Part shown: piece by piece, positions 44,101-54,141 of the stretch | Position numbering within the stretch: position 1 is the first letter of the stretch | How the letters are laid out: each line of letters starts with the position of its first letter | Origin: Trileptium ribeirensis | Taxonomy: Eukaryota > Nematoda > Enoplea > Enoplida > Thoracostomopsidae | Direction: 5' to 3' | Assembly (NCBI GenBank): GCA_030248225.1 | Contig: JASANE010024981.1 | Coordinates: forward strand, 159,570 to 223,569 | DNA: 64,000 nucleotides | Notes under the pieces: generated by a model | Database searches by the model: none | What the model was told of the DNA's origin: nothing | What the model saw: only the letters and a program-made list of their open reading frames with translations | Translations under genes and position numbers: made by a program

Positions 44101-47100
44101 AGAAATAATTCAATGTGTCGTTTGAAGGTTAGAATTGACCTACAGGCCATTATAGGTAAATTTCTAAAATTTCTGTCTTATTACCAGCCGTACAGAGAAA
44201 TATGGTATCTTACGACTTTGAATGCTACTGAAAATGATCACCGCATTGTCATTATAAATTAAATATTAATAATGTATGTTAGAATATGTTGATATAATGT
44301 AACCGCCTAAAACGACCGCTACACACTACATGTTCGCTGTTCGAAACATGTTATAATGCTGCTCACTCGATAGTCGCTCGCTCTAAAGACGACAGCAATT
44401 TCTGGCGCCTATTGTATGTCACTAATACTAGTACCTTGGCGTTATTATTATAAAAGCGGTGAATTCTCAGTGTTGAAAAGAGGTACACAACATTGATGTG
44501 CAATGTCCGTCGATGTAATGGGAGGGAGTAGGATAGTCTCGGGGAGGAGGGGAGTAAATTTCTGAAATTTTTATGTACTCAAAAACCCTCACCAAATTTT
44601 TGGCAATATTTTCAATAAATTTTTTCTAATTTCTCCTGTTTTTTATGAATGTTGCCCCAATTTTTGCTAATTCCTATCAGAGCAGCCCTTTTCGAGTCAT
44701 AAGCCAAACTTTAAAAATGCAACCAAAAACGTAAGCTTCAAATTAATTTGTTTGCTCGTTGGGGAGAACGACAAACGTATATGCTGTTTAATCCAATACA
44801 CATGTTGATTTCATTGTTTTAAACAACCTTTGTGTATAATATTAATCCTGCGGGATGGTCCAGGCTAAACTTGCTAATCTTGGGAACCAAAACCATACAA
44901 AGCCAGTTTTCAGCAGAGACGTATACAGAGAATTATAATGGCTCCAGCGTCATACGATTTTGAAATGTATATATACTGAAAATGGCCACCATCTTGTCAC
45001 TAATGACAACAAGGATTGATACACCTTTCATTATAAATATTACAAGTCATTTTGACATATATACGACTAATAATAAATATTTACGCATTATTGATTGTAC
45101 GTTGCGTATCAGGTCGTGATTCACCATGATCCACGTTTAAATGAGTAATGTTGTTTACATTCTTCGTTTCATTTTTTCGACTCACACTGGCCGTTCGGCT
45201 GTCACGAAACGTAAAATGTTTCAAAAATATAACAACATACATAACCGCTGTATAAAAGTCCGCACATTACCAACCAAAAGTATATATTTCGAATATATGC
45301 GTCTGGTTTTAATAAATAATTGCAAATGGTCACAAGCTTACATCGACAGTATTTTCCTGGAAATTGAATCGCTTTTGCACGACAGACGTGAGCTCGCGAA
45401 TGCGACGTCCTTTTTCGCCCAATACGTTTTGCGTTCTCGTCGCCATGATAATCACCTCGGTCCTTGTCGGAGTTTTCCGTACCTAGTCCACAGTATTAAG
45501 TCCATTAACGTGCAGAAGTTGCTACAGCATTTGCACAATAACAAATAGTGGACAAGTGGGAATACAAAATCTTAACGACGGTGATATGAAGTAGGCCTAG
45601 TAACGAAACGTTGCACATTAAAATTAAAAACACCACACATATCACTAAACGCAAATGCTCACCCGATCATGAATAAAAGCTGACTCAAATACATTCTATT
45701 TTGACAAACCAGCACGACAATAGTTGTTTACCAGTTTAAGTGTCGACATTCACTTCACTAGCAGTACGTCATGCATAATCACGATTTTACTACGATCGTA
45801 CAACAAACCTAGTCAGCTTTTTCCGCTAAACAAAACATGTTAGCTATAATAACATGCAATAATAAACAATTATCGAATTTCAAATATTTTGCTTGAAATA
45901 GAAAGTCTTATTGGAAGAGCTGAGAACATAACATTCAAAATGCTATTAATGATCAATGGTTCACTTTATCATAACAGAGAAAGATCGCCATGCAATCAAT
46001 CTCTCAAACTGTTGCTTTCATGTTTTTGGACAAAAGGTTTGCGCAAATTTCAGTACAGTTTATCAAAATAAAAATCTTTAAAAATGGGTATTTAGCATTC
46101 ACAGTGTTTGTCTGAATGATAGCGTTCGGTATTCTATCGATCAGAACTTCAGTTTTAGGCTAGGCCTTGTGATAATGTTGACGTTATAACTGTATATAGT
46201 TCTAGAGTTCTGAATAGTTGCAGAGTGACGCTGAAAACCACAGTCCCACAACTTTATCATTGTTTTAGCCCAATACCATCCAGATACAACCCTTCAGCAA
46301 TATGCAATTCATGTCTCCTCTATGTACCCAAGACGACAATATTTTTATTGGTTATGGAGATAATGTCATTTAGGTGTATATACGTCAAGTCTCGGCTTAT
46401 TTTGAAACTGATTTTTATGCAATCCTATAATATAGCTAACCACCAAAATAAAACATTATATACAGTCTTGCTCTATATGATGAGCCCAAGAATAACCGTA
46501 TTTTCACTGATTATGGGGATACGACCGTTTTCGTATAATTACGTCATTATGAAATATTTGAAAAACCATTTGGGATCTGATCCTGAATCCATGCACATCC
46601 TTGTGCACGTTTTATTGAGATTAATTGCTATATAGAATTAATATGATTTGGCTAATCTATCTTCACATATTATCGAAATACAGTAAATAACTTGTTTCGT
46701 CAAGCCCCATTTTGATCCAACCTCCTTAGCCAACTTTTAGAGTGGAGTGGAATCCGTCTTCCATCCTAATCAAGGGGCTAAATAGATATTTAAAGCTTTC
46801 ATAGGAGCTATCGCGAATGATGATTGAATGTTGTAAAATTGGATGCCACAAGAAAAAATTCACAAACTGACAGTCCCAAATTTTACCACACGAAATGTAA
46901 AAACTCTACTTTCATATATACACGTTAATATTTGATTGACAAGCGTTATTGCTATGTGTCTTATAAACTGTTTATTAGAGGCAGAGAAATATGAATTGGA
47001 AGATCAGGAGTTCAGCCAAGGTTTCTGAGTGAACATAAGGAGAATATAATATTGCACTTCCATTACGCCAACAGCGTCAAAAATCTGTTGTTACAATATT

Positions 47101-48685
47101 CCTCATGTAGATATCCAAAAGATGTGAAACCAGAACCTGGATCCCTACAAAAATCAACCAGAACCGGAATTACAGTTACTCCCAGGAAGACATATAGTGT
47201 TAAACACAAGTATAAATAAGTATATATATAATTTAATAAATAATATGAGCTCTAATAAAAGCTTACCTCCACACCGGAATAGCCATCTTCAGCAAGTTCA
47301 CGCATGAGAAAATTATTTAACTCGGCTCTGAAGACTCCGTCGGCTACGAACTAAAAAGTAAATTGTGGTATAACTAGGATCAAGATATTTTTAAAATAAT
47401 ACACGAAAAACAATTCGCAAAATTCTGGTAATTATTGCAATCGTTACTGTATTATATATAATTACGTGACAAAAAAATTCAAGCTAAGGTATAAACGAAG
47501 GCTTTTAAAAATTTAAAACAAATATAGCTATAGACCAATTTTCTTTAACATTACATGTCCTAATAGCTGTCCCACAAAAATACGACCGTAAGAACAACGA
47601 AAACTTACATTTACCACGTCGTCAATTGTTTATCACAGATTAAGTATATATTATTTGAGCAATATAACAATGTTCACGTAACCAAATAAATACAGTACTG
47701 ACTGATCGCAATTATATAACACTTTAGTTACCGGAGTTAATCATTGTAAGAACATCAACATAGACTAGTTTCTGCGACACCAGTTTTGCAGAAACTTGTC
47801 CATAGCTACACGCTATCAAAACAGTAAATGCCGCACTGTGTGTCCCGTTTCAGATATATTAACCCTAAAATGAATTTCACCATAACGGGACCGACCGATC
47901 GACTCCAGAACAGAGCACTTTTGATACACTCTCCCTATAACTTGGTTCTTTTTATTTTTATTCCACATCGAGCTTGGTTTAGTACTAATGAACGTATATA
48001 TATGAGGTGGACTGATTTTCCATGCATTCTATTACTGCGCATCTAAGTCAATAAATATAGTATTGGTAGTAGATACGTATATACATAAAACGAAGGTACA
48101 AAAATAGAATAAAATGAAGTTAGCCTCACATAAAGCAATTTGACCACCTGAGTCAATTGGAAGGGTTAATTTTCAAGAAGTTGCGAAAAGGAGCCACACG
48201 GTGTCAGGATACATTTTCTTACGGGTTCCCGACTATTTTTGTTACGTAGCATCAACTGGTTGAAGTGATCCGAGGTATTCTAGTTGCAGTAATAGAATAA
48301 TTCTATTTTATGTTAATCCTACAAAGCAAAACTGAATTTTGAATAACTGCAGTTAAGTACACAAAACGGAAGGATCGACAATGACATACTGTTTTCCGCG
48401 TTTGGAAACATAGGTTTGGGCTCGCCGAACCCCTTTTTAGTGATCTTATTAGAATTGATAAATAAAATTCATTTACAGTTCGGAGATACTACTGATTGTG
48501 CATTTTTTAATCTATGAAAACCATACACATGACTTATGTAAATTGTAATTATACACATGATACCTGTTTTATTAGAATTATTATGACACCGTTAAATTAA
48601 AATGAACACAAAGCAGACACTTAATACATCTGAACACAAACAAATGAACCCTGACCTTTCTTTTTTTCGTGACTGGATTATTCAT
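31873..48685 (-). CDS. RpS3: Ribosomal protein S3, small-subunit protein uS3 (six exons)
   Basis: The exons, in order, are 48685-48656, 47350-47267, 45482-45342, 38457-38363, 34816-34629 and 32165-31873. They join to 831 nt (276 residues plus stop) with phases that match at every junction and GT/AG at each intron. The protein is the 40S component that lines the mRNA entry channel. The N-terminus is short ([10 protein letters not shown]). A type II KH domain follows, with [12 protein letters not shown] (GEKG at 60-63). The S3 C-terminal domain contains [30 protein letters not shown] and [20 protein letters not shown]. The near-invariant LPWDP motif is LPMDP here. The tail is extended by about 35-40 residues compared with animal S3 (usual length about 240-250) and is rich in Pro, Gln and Met. 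The gene spans 16.8 kb, very long for a ribosomal protein gene. AATAAA lies on the minus strand at 31779-31774. Confidence 0.95.
32580..32649. mobile_element. End fragment of a hAT-like family (copy A)
   Basis: Read from 32649 backwards it starts TAGTGACGTACGCGGACCGG and continues with TTTCAAATTTGT and GGTCCGGACC. The fragment at 48832-48897 reads CAGTGATGTCCGCAGACCGG with the same following words, so both are ends of one family. The other end was not found. Confidence 0.55.
33310..33600. repeat. Dispersed repeat, copy 1
   Basis: Shares with 40000-40375, in the same order, CTTTCCMCAGCCCT, GAAAAGT, ACTAYCGTGAATGTATTTTC and AGTGGGGGTCCCCCACT with CTGTGGACAGG. Function unknown. Confidence 0.7.
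34133..34655. repeat. 261-bp tandem duplication covering the RpS3 exon 5 donor
   Basis: 34133-34393 and 34394-34655 are essentially identical over 261 bp. The unit contains the last codons of exon 5 (AVRHVLLRQ end), the GTACGA donor and the adjoining intron. The downstream copy therefore holds a second donor preceded by a fragment of exon. Confidence 0.93.
34629..34816 (-). CDS. RpS3: RpS3 exon 5
   Basis: 188 nt reading [16 protein letters not shown] to AVRHVLLRQ, with a TTTTAG acceptor and donor CAAG|GTACGA. Its last 27 nt and donor lie inside a 261-bp tandem duplication. Confidence 0.95.
36731..37308. mobile_element. Two MITEs in inverted arrangement
   Basis: Copy 1 (36731-37023) has termini CTTAAGGCGTGTTCACACGC and GCGTGTGAACACGCCTTTA, inverted relative to each other, with subterminal repeats of CTCAAAATTTGAG type. 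Copy 2 (about 37060-37308) is the same sequence in reverse, missing one terminus and ending GCGTGTAAACACGCTTTAAG. No ORF. Confidence 0.8.
37950..38146. mobile_element. Short MITE with Tc1/mariner-like ends
   Basis: CAGTACTCGCCAAAAATGAC (37952 on) is matched in inverse by GTCATTTTTGCCGGGTACTG, with 2-3 mismatches in 26 bp. TA at 37950-37951 and 38145-38146 fits a TA target duplication. The interior is largely repeats of GAGCGAGTCGC. Confidence 0.75.
38363..38457 (-). CDS. RpS3: RpS3 exon 4
   Basis: 95 nt reading [16 protein letters not shown] to GLAVR and ending in phase 2 (AG|A), with a TTTTAG acceptor and GTATAG donor. Confidence 0.95.
39129..39815. repeat. 342-bp tandem duplication
   Basis: CTTTAAC..AATACCGATTTTTC starts near 39129 and again near 39471 (period 342), with similarity to about 39815. 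The unit contains the left end of the hAT-like element plus flanking sequence. Confidence 0.9.
39515..39909. mobile_element. hAT-like non-autonomous element
   Basis: Left end CAGGGTTTTTTCAAAACGG; the right end reads in reverse complement CTAGGTTTTTTGGGTCC. Flanking octamers are GTTGCGTG (39507-39514) and GTTGCGTA (39910-39917), 7/8 identical, as expected for an 8-bp hAT target duplication. GGGTCCA is repeated at both ends. A second left end at 39176 arises from the 342-bp duplication. Confidence 0.6.
40000..40375. repeat. Dispersed repeat, copy 2
   Basis: See 33310-33600; same orientation, with small indels. A 139-codon ORF (40267-40686) starts in the repeat and runs into the next satellite, so it is not supported. 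Confidence 0.7.
40580..41790. repeat. Tandem array, units of about 347-374 bp, four copies (last one partial)
   Basis: CAATGAGTTTTCCATGCCCG recurs at about 40592, 40952, 41299 and 41673, each followed by AAGACGTCAGAACAAATTTT-type sequence, a GAGGAACCATGAG word and CTTGCTTCC. Copies diverge by indels. Confidence 0.85.
42352..43112. mobile_element. hAT-like non-autonomous element
   Basis: Flanked by perfect 8-bp duplications AATTAAAT (42344-42351 and 43113-43120). The right end in reverse complement reads TAGGGATGTGCTGGGGCTTA, and the left end TACTGTTGTACCAGTGC is a decayed version. Subterminal CCGGGGC repeats occur at both ends in opposite orientation. 761 bp, no transposase ORF. Confidence 0.65.
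45342..45482 (-). CDS. RpS3: RpS3 exon 3
   Basis: 47 codons from [10 protein letters not shown] through the KH GEKG loop to NTVD, with a GGACTAG acceptor and GTAAGC donor. A 135-codon ORF on the plus strand across this exon is its antisense shadow. Confidence 0.95.
45483..47266 (-). other. RpS3 intron 2
   Basis: 1.8 kb without a supported gene. 46220-46620 contains two decayed units of a repeat family with GTTATGGRGATA and TTTAGGTGTATA or TTTTCGTATAAT, also seen at 37380-37610. Confidence 0.8.
47267..47350 (-). CDS. RpS3: RpS3 exon 2
   Basis: 28 codons, [19 protein letters not shown] to GYSGVE, with a TTTTTAG acceptor and GTAAGC donor. Start of the KH domain. Confidence 0.95.
47351..48655 (-). 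other. RpS3 intron 1
   Basis: 1.3 kb, AT-rich. No gene or snoRNA-like C/D box pair found by eye. Confidence 0.75.
48656..48685 (-). CDS. RpS3: RpS3 exon 1 (start codon)
   Basis: Ten codons, [10 protein letters not shown], followed by GTCAGG as donor. It is the only candidate found that gives a Met-initiated, Lys-rich lead-in (compare ISKKRK in other animals) in the right phase. Confidence 0.8.
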
Positions 48686-49209
48686 GGCGATAAAGTGTTA
48701 CAGGGTTTGAAGAAATGAACAATCAACTGATTTAATTGGGAATATACAGATATTAACTCATTAAATATCAGGAGTTGACTACAAAAATGACCTAAAACAT
48801 GAACATAAACACACATATATCAGTGATGTCCGCAGACCGGTCCGGTCGGGATCGACTTCAAATTTGTTGGTCTGCAGATCCGGACCTTATCGTTGAAATT
48901 TTTCTGAATACAACTGCACATTCACAAAACTTTTTACCAAAATTTAATTTTATGGCCAGAGTTGCTGTGAAATTCCTTGATATGTTTTTCGATAACATTT
49001 TTCTGATTTGGCGACGGGCCTTTAATTTGCCATTTTGGCCGGGCACATGGAGTCGGAGCTCTCAGAATTCAACCAAAGGGCACATCGTTATTAGTTTTTA
49101 AATCAAACAAAAAATTTTGTCGAAAAACGTCAACATAAAAAGACGACGGGTTATTTTGTTATACAGATTAAATGGTGTATAGATGCATATATGGCGTTGC
49201 TGTTGCTAG
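48686..49209. other. Upstream flank of RpS3
   Basis: No clear TATA box on the minus strand. Contains the hAT-like end fragment 48832-48897; nothing else recognised. Confidence 0.5.
48832..48897. mobile_element. End fragment of a hAT-like family (copy B)
   Basis: CAGTGATGTCCGCAGACCGG followed by ACTTCAAATTTGT and GATCCGGACC; matches the reversed fragment 32580-32649. The opposite terminus is not found. Confidence 0.55.
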
Positions 49210-50217
49210 GGTGCGCCGGGATTGATCATTGAACTGTTCGTAACGAATGGTATTTGATTGCCTTGTGGGGCTATTGGTGTTGTACCATAATATCAATATG
49301 CCCCATTTTGGATTGCACCGGTTGTTATTCCTTGATGTTGGTTCCAGGTATTCATTGTTTGGAATGCGCAGCCATTTGTTGTTATATGTTGGGTTTGTAT
49401 TCGATTGGATATATTCGCCATTAGAGTTGTACCACTACGTACTTATTGCATGTGGTCCCTGTATTTGGTTCCATACGTTCCTCAACTGACTTGCACTACT
49501 TCGTTCTTTATTTGCGCCCATTTGTATTTGATTCGGTTGCTTGTTGACTTGCATTAGATTTGTGACTTGATCACAATTTATACCAAACTGTACTCAATTT
49601 GTGTCAATTGGTTCTTCATGAATACCACATTGATCACAATTCGTTTGGTCGTTATTTGGTTTAAATCGTATTTGATTTGTGTTACGCCGTTCTTCTTGTA
49701 CACCCCATTGATCATTATTTGAATCAATTTGGTTGGTTTGCGTTTGGATCATACCACATTCATTTTAGTCTGTACCATTTTGATCATAGTCATACCACAT
49801 TGGTCTATATTTACATTGTTCTGATTTCGATACGCATTTAATAGTCTCGGGATTGCCCCGAGATGATGTTGATTTGCGTCCATTTGACTTATTTCGCGTC
49901 GGACTCCATTTCTGTTTTCCACTTATTTTATTATTCGTCATTAATTGTTGTTGTTGTTCTGTTATTTGCTGAATTTCGACTGTACTCCATTCCAAGTTGG
50001 TTGTTCCTTGATCATTAGTTGTGGTTGTTATTGTTTTCGCTTGTTCCGAGTTGTTGCTACTCGGCTGTGTTGTATATATTTGACCCATATTGATGGGTCC
50101 GTCGTATTCTACACCTTGAATTATGATTTTCGGTCGATAATTATTCTGGCTTTGTTGCTTCAACTGTTCTTGTTGGATACCGTTATTTTGTCGATTCCAA
50201 CGGAATTTTTGGTTCAT
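49210..50217 (-). pseudogene. N/Q-rich ORF B, interrupted from its upstream partner by a LINE
   Basis: Opens MNQKFRWNRQNNG at 50217 and is open to 49765 (150 codons), then continues in frame with two stops to about 49210. Composition is dominated by Asn, Gln, Thr and Ser (KQQSQNNYRP, QITEQQQQLMTNN). Further on there are CDQCGIHEEP and repeated QIDSNND/PNNDQTN words. No domain recognised. Its start codon overlaps the stop of ORF A as ATGA (also in the duplicated copy at 55654-55657). The N/Q-rich character would fit a retroelement gag or a prion-like host protein; neither is shown. Confidence 0.45.
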
Positions 50218-50268
50218 TCCGTTCCATAGTTTGACATTATTGTTATAATAACTTTGTTAAAGTTGCAT
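50197..50268. repeat. 72-bp direct repeat flanking the LINE (left)
   Basis: Aligns without gaps with 55637-55708, 6 mismatches in 72. Interpreted as a long target-site duplication of the LINE. Confidence 0.8.
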
Positions 50269-50397
50269 AAATGAATGACTGAATGAATGAATGACAGCAG
50301 GAGGAATTAATGTAGTCTGGCTGGACCCGAGGTCCTTTCCAGCACCCCAATCTGTTTAAAGAATCTAAAATGTTATCCTATTCAAGAAACCTATTAG

Positions 50398-52358
50398 TTA
50401 GGTCAATTTTAATTGATGCCCTTGGGAGTTATCCAAAATTCCATGCCCAAAGAATTTCAATCTTAAGTCTCTTAGTTTACTGCATTCAAGACTCAAATGT
50501 TTTGTAGTCTCCAAATCTTTACCACACCTACACTTGTCATCGTCTTCAATCTTAAGAGTTTTCAAATGTTGCCGTGCCCAGTGAGACACTGCATGGCAAT
50601 TCTCATTCTATCTTTATTCAATTTCCATAGAAACATGGATTTTCTTTTATCAATTTCTTTAAAGAAACATCTAGTCTGCAAGCAATTGTTTCCATCGCGC
50701 CACTTTGACTGATGGTCCCTATATGAACAATCTTTTAAGAAAGTCTTAACGATTGTATTACTAATAGGAATACAAGATTCGGGACCCACAAACACAGTGT
50801 CCGATGCCTTCTTAGACAGCCTATCAGCTATTTCATTCCCAAACAATCCAGAATGTCCTTTAATCCAACCTAGTTTCGACCTGTTTCCTTTACTAACTCT
50901 ATTCAGATGCTTTATGCATTCTAGCACGCACCAAGATCTGATTCGGAAATTATCTAATGCCTTAAGTGCAGCTTGACTATCGTTAAAAATAGCGATACTA
51001 CTGTTCCTAAATTTATTTTCTTTTAGAATTTCTGCGCATCTGCATATAGCAGTAACCTCTGCCTGAAAACTGTTGCATGTCTCCCAAGTGGAGATGAATA
51101 GTGATACTTTGTTTGGAATAAAGACACCCCACCACAACTCCTTTCATTGCCCATGTTGATCGTCGATCCGTCCGTGTAGCATACTATTTCAGTACTTTCC
51201 ACCGAGTCGACGTTAAAGTCCTCATAAAACCAGAATTGGTTATTCCTTGTTGCTACAAACTATCTGAAGGCATGCTCAGAAGGGGACCATGTTTGACAGC
51301 TTCCTCCGCTATCGCCAGTTGCCCACGTCCTTTAATCACATAATCACTCCAGAGACCCATACATTTGAGTCTATGGTATTCCTTCAACGCCAATTCATTA
51401 GCCAGTACATCAATGGGTATATATTATATTCAACACCGCTTGCATTCCATGCCACCAGCAAACCACGCCATACATCAGTAATGGCATAAACACAGACTGA
51501 TACAAAAAAATTTGTTATACCTGGTTTCACTCCCAATTACAACCTGCAAATCTTTTAAGTGAGAACAGAAGCTTGATGTCTTTACTACACTTTTCAATCA
51601 AGTTTGGCTTCCAGCTTAATTTGTTGTCTAATATTAGACCTAAATATTCAACTTCATTCGAAAGCGGTACAGGCGTATCAACAATCATCAACTGCCTACC
51701 CCATTATACTTCTTTTAATTGTGAAAATGAAAGTATTACTTTTTGCTGCGTTCACAGCTAGTCCTCTACTCTCACACAATGAAAAATCCTATTTAAGGCA
51801 TTCTGGAGTCTATTCAATCAGCTTGTAGACAGGTTGAAGACCCCATTTGTGCCAAATCATCATAGTACCCCACATATCTAACCCTGTTACTGTTGATGAT
51901 TTGCAAGAGTTCATCAACCACCAAGAAGTGGAGATAGCACGCCTCCTTGTGGAAATACTAAACTGGAAATAAGCTCTTCAAAAGCATATATAGTAGTTCT
52001 AACTTTAGTTTTTGGACTAACACTATAGAAAAACTGACCTTTTGCGTCCTCAAGTTTGGCCGGAGCACCCCGTGAGGAGCGGCTCCTGAATCAGGGCAAC
52101 AACCGGACCTGGTGCCAATCTACTTTTCGATTCTAGTTCAATTTTGCCCATCCTAGAATGCTGGCAGTTAATCTGATATATGGTCACGGGAGCTTCATCA
52201 TGATGAGCTCCACCTGAAATCATCTGGTCATATTTAGCAGTCCGAACCACTCGGTCCACACTCATGTTTTGTCCGGTGTATCCGAGGGCCGGACTATATA
52301 TCTTTCTTAAGTCTAGTTTTAGTTGGGTTTGTTCTATCGATCTGAATACCCACAACAT
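50398..52358 (-). pseudogene. LINE ORF2 remnant: endonuclease start, RT C-terminal part, RNase H
   Basis: The start (52358-52050) reads IYQINCQHSRMGK and VALIQEPLLTG, the N-terminus of an APE-type endonuclease. The sequence then jumps to RT motifs: FPQGGVLSPLL, GYYDDLAQM (YxDD box) and VEYLGLILDNKLSW. The RT-RNase H connector follows (PIDVLANELALKEYHRLK). The RNase H domain has CYTDGS, FQAEVTAI, FNDSQAALKAL and WIKGHSGLFGNEIAD, with all catalytic acids present. The C-terminus has CRCGKDLETTKHLSLEC, a zinc-knuckle-like end seen in this LINE group. Several frameshifts and stops; a large deletion joins endonuclease to RT near 52050. Confidence 0.85.
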
Positions 52359-52484
52359 AATGAATTAACTATTGGTGGCTGGGACCAGCAGGACAATCCT
52401 CCAAATCGGAATCCAGAACGCCATCCTGCCCCGAGCCAACTGTGATTTCAGGGTCAAAAAACTAGATGTAAGTCAATTCATATC

Positions 52485-54092
52485 TTAGTCTGTACCCTTT
52501 GGCCCGAATGAGTTCTCGAATTTCGAGAGCCACCCTGAAGCCAAAGAGACGACCATATTGTCTGTTCTTTGAGAAGTAGGGAGCCCAGTCTGGAAGATTA
52601 GGTTCACCGGGTTCCTACAATCATTCATTCTTTTGATCACTTCAGGATCTTCAGGTGGCCGCCTGTTGCCCCCACCAGAGACAAAGCAGAACACTTTAAC
52701 ACTTTCCACCTCAGAGGCAAGTAAAATTTCCCTCTGAGGTGCCCGTGAGAAGCATTTTTTATTTGTTGGGCGTCCGCGGGCAGCCATTACTATATTTAAT
52801 GTGATTAGTTAATATATTATTGAAATTAGCCTGAAAGTTAAGAAATATATTTTGAATATGGTAACATTTTATATCGTTGAAGTCGTCTCGTGGAGCTCAG
52901 TAGTTCGAAAATGGTTTTTCAGCCATAACTAGCTAGAGAGTGAAAATATCATGATAAATAAGACAAGGTTGAATTTGTCTCGTCAGTCTGCGTGTATCTA
53001 TGCTACTTATGTCTATTTTGCTCATAAAAAAATTTTCTCGATTTTTCAACGTACCGGGTCCCCCTTAGTACTGAGGGCAAAATTTGAAAAATTTCAAAGT
53101 TGTTGGAATATGGTCAAATTTGGTACCGTTGAACTAGCCTCTTCGAGCTGAGTCGAATGGTACCAAAATCATTGCTGTACGACGATTCCCTGATTTTTCT
53201 CCCCCAACCCAAGGAGTGCCCATTTTTCCACAGTCCTCCTGACAAAGTTCAAGGTTGCCTGATTATTGCAGGTGACCTTGAAAAAGCCTTTGTTAAAACC
53301 AGAGTCTTCGAAGTCCAGTTCCCTCGCCAGTGGGTCATCCTCAATGGTATTCACCAAGGCAAGGGAGAGGTCCTCCGCTTTCTGTTCAGGAATCATCTTT
53401 CGGACATTGTCCTTTAAAACAATGACAGCATTCATTGCGGAAGGTGCCGCCATTCTGTACGACCCAACCTTCGTAGGAGGTGTGAGTTTTTCATCTCTTT
53501 TGGTCTGTTTGTTAGGGCCCTCCGGAGTGGTGCCCTCCATTTCCCTTTTTGTTTTCTCCTGTCTTTTGGCAGCTCCAGACTGTCCATGTCCTTTTTGGAC
53601 CCGGGTTTTCCCTTTGCCACAAGAGGCTTGGGGTCCCGACACCATCGCTGCCTTGAACTGTTTCATCTTCAGTTCAACGTTCTTTCTTGGCTTGCTAATT
53701 GTCTTCCAGACGCCATCAGCATGAGAATCACTTTCTGTCTCATCCCCTCTGCCGAAGCAGGTACAGCAAGATGAGACAATCTGTTTTCAGTGTCAGCTTA
53801 AGGCGCAACTCCCCATGCCGAAGCAAGTACAGCAGACTGCGCCATTTCATTTTCATTTCCCGGATGCCACCCTGCCTAGGCAGTACGGCAGTTACATCCA
53901 CTAGGTTCATTTATGGATTTCAGTTTCGAGGTTTGGCGGTCGCACCTCATCAATCGCCGCAGCAGTGAGGGTGCTCGTTATGGCCGTCGCTTCGCCACCC
54001 TTTGGCCCGACCACTGAGCCGCCGGATGGGGTCCCCGGAGATTGTGAGACCCCATTGCCGGGTACCGGGGCACTATTATTTTCGTTACTCAT
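52485..54092 (-). pseudogene. LINE ORF1 remnant
   Basis: Opens MSNENNSAPVPGNGVSQSPG at 54092. Frameshifted pieces continue with a Lys-rich linker and NAVIVLKDNVRKMIPEQKAE ... DSGFNKGFFKVTCNN (53666-53169), which resembles the DUF4780-type domain of some LINE ORF1 proteins. A further piece is 52787-52485 (ILLASEVESVKVF, CRNPVNLIFQTGL). An AT-rich segment of about 350 bp (52800-53150) with two related words (TATCGTTGAAG..., TACCGTTGAAC...) interrupts ORF1. The domain call is tentative. Confidence 0.5.
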
Positions 54093-54141
54093 CTACGTAA
54101 TGCTGAAAATAGAATAATAATTAGAAAGAATACATACTTAT

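Larger units (their letters stand above)
38458..45341 (-). other. RpS3 intron 3
   Basis: 6.9 kb without a supported gene. Contains the 342-bp tandem duplication and hAT-like element (39129-39909), a dispersed repeat (40000-40375), a tandem array of about 360-bp units (40580-41790) and a second hAT-like element (42352-43112). From 43113 to 45341 I see only AT-rich sequence and poorly defined repeats. Confidence 0.85.

Noticed and set aside
45141..45548. 135-codon plus-strand ORF
   Set aside because: Antisense to RpS3 exon 3, whose minus-strand reading matches a conserved protein with proper splice sites.
32166..48655. snoRNA genes in RpS3 introns
   Set aside because: TGATGA-like words exist (for example minus strand near 34250) but no matching D box and terminal stem at suitable distance was seen.
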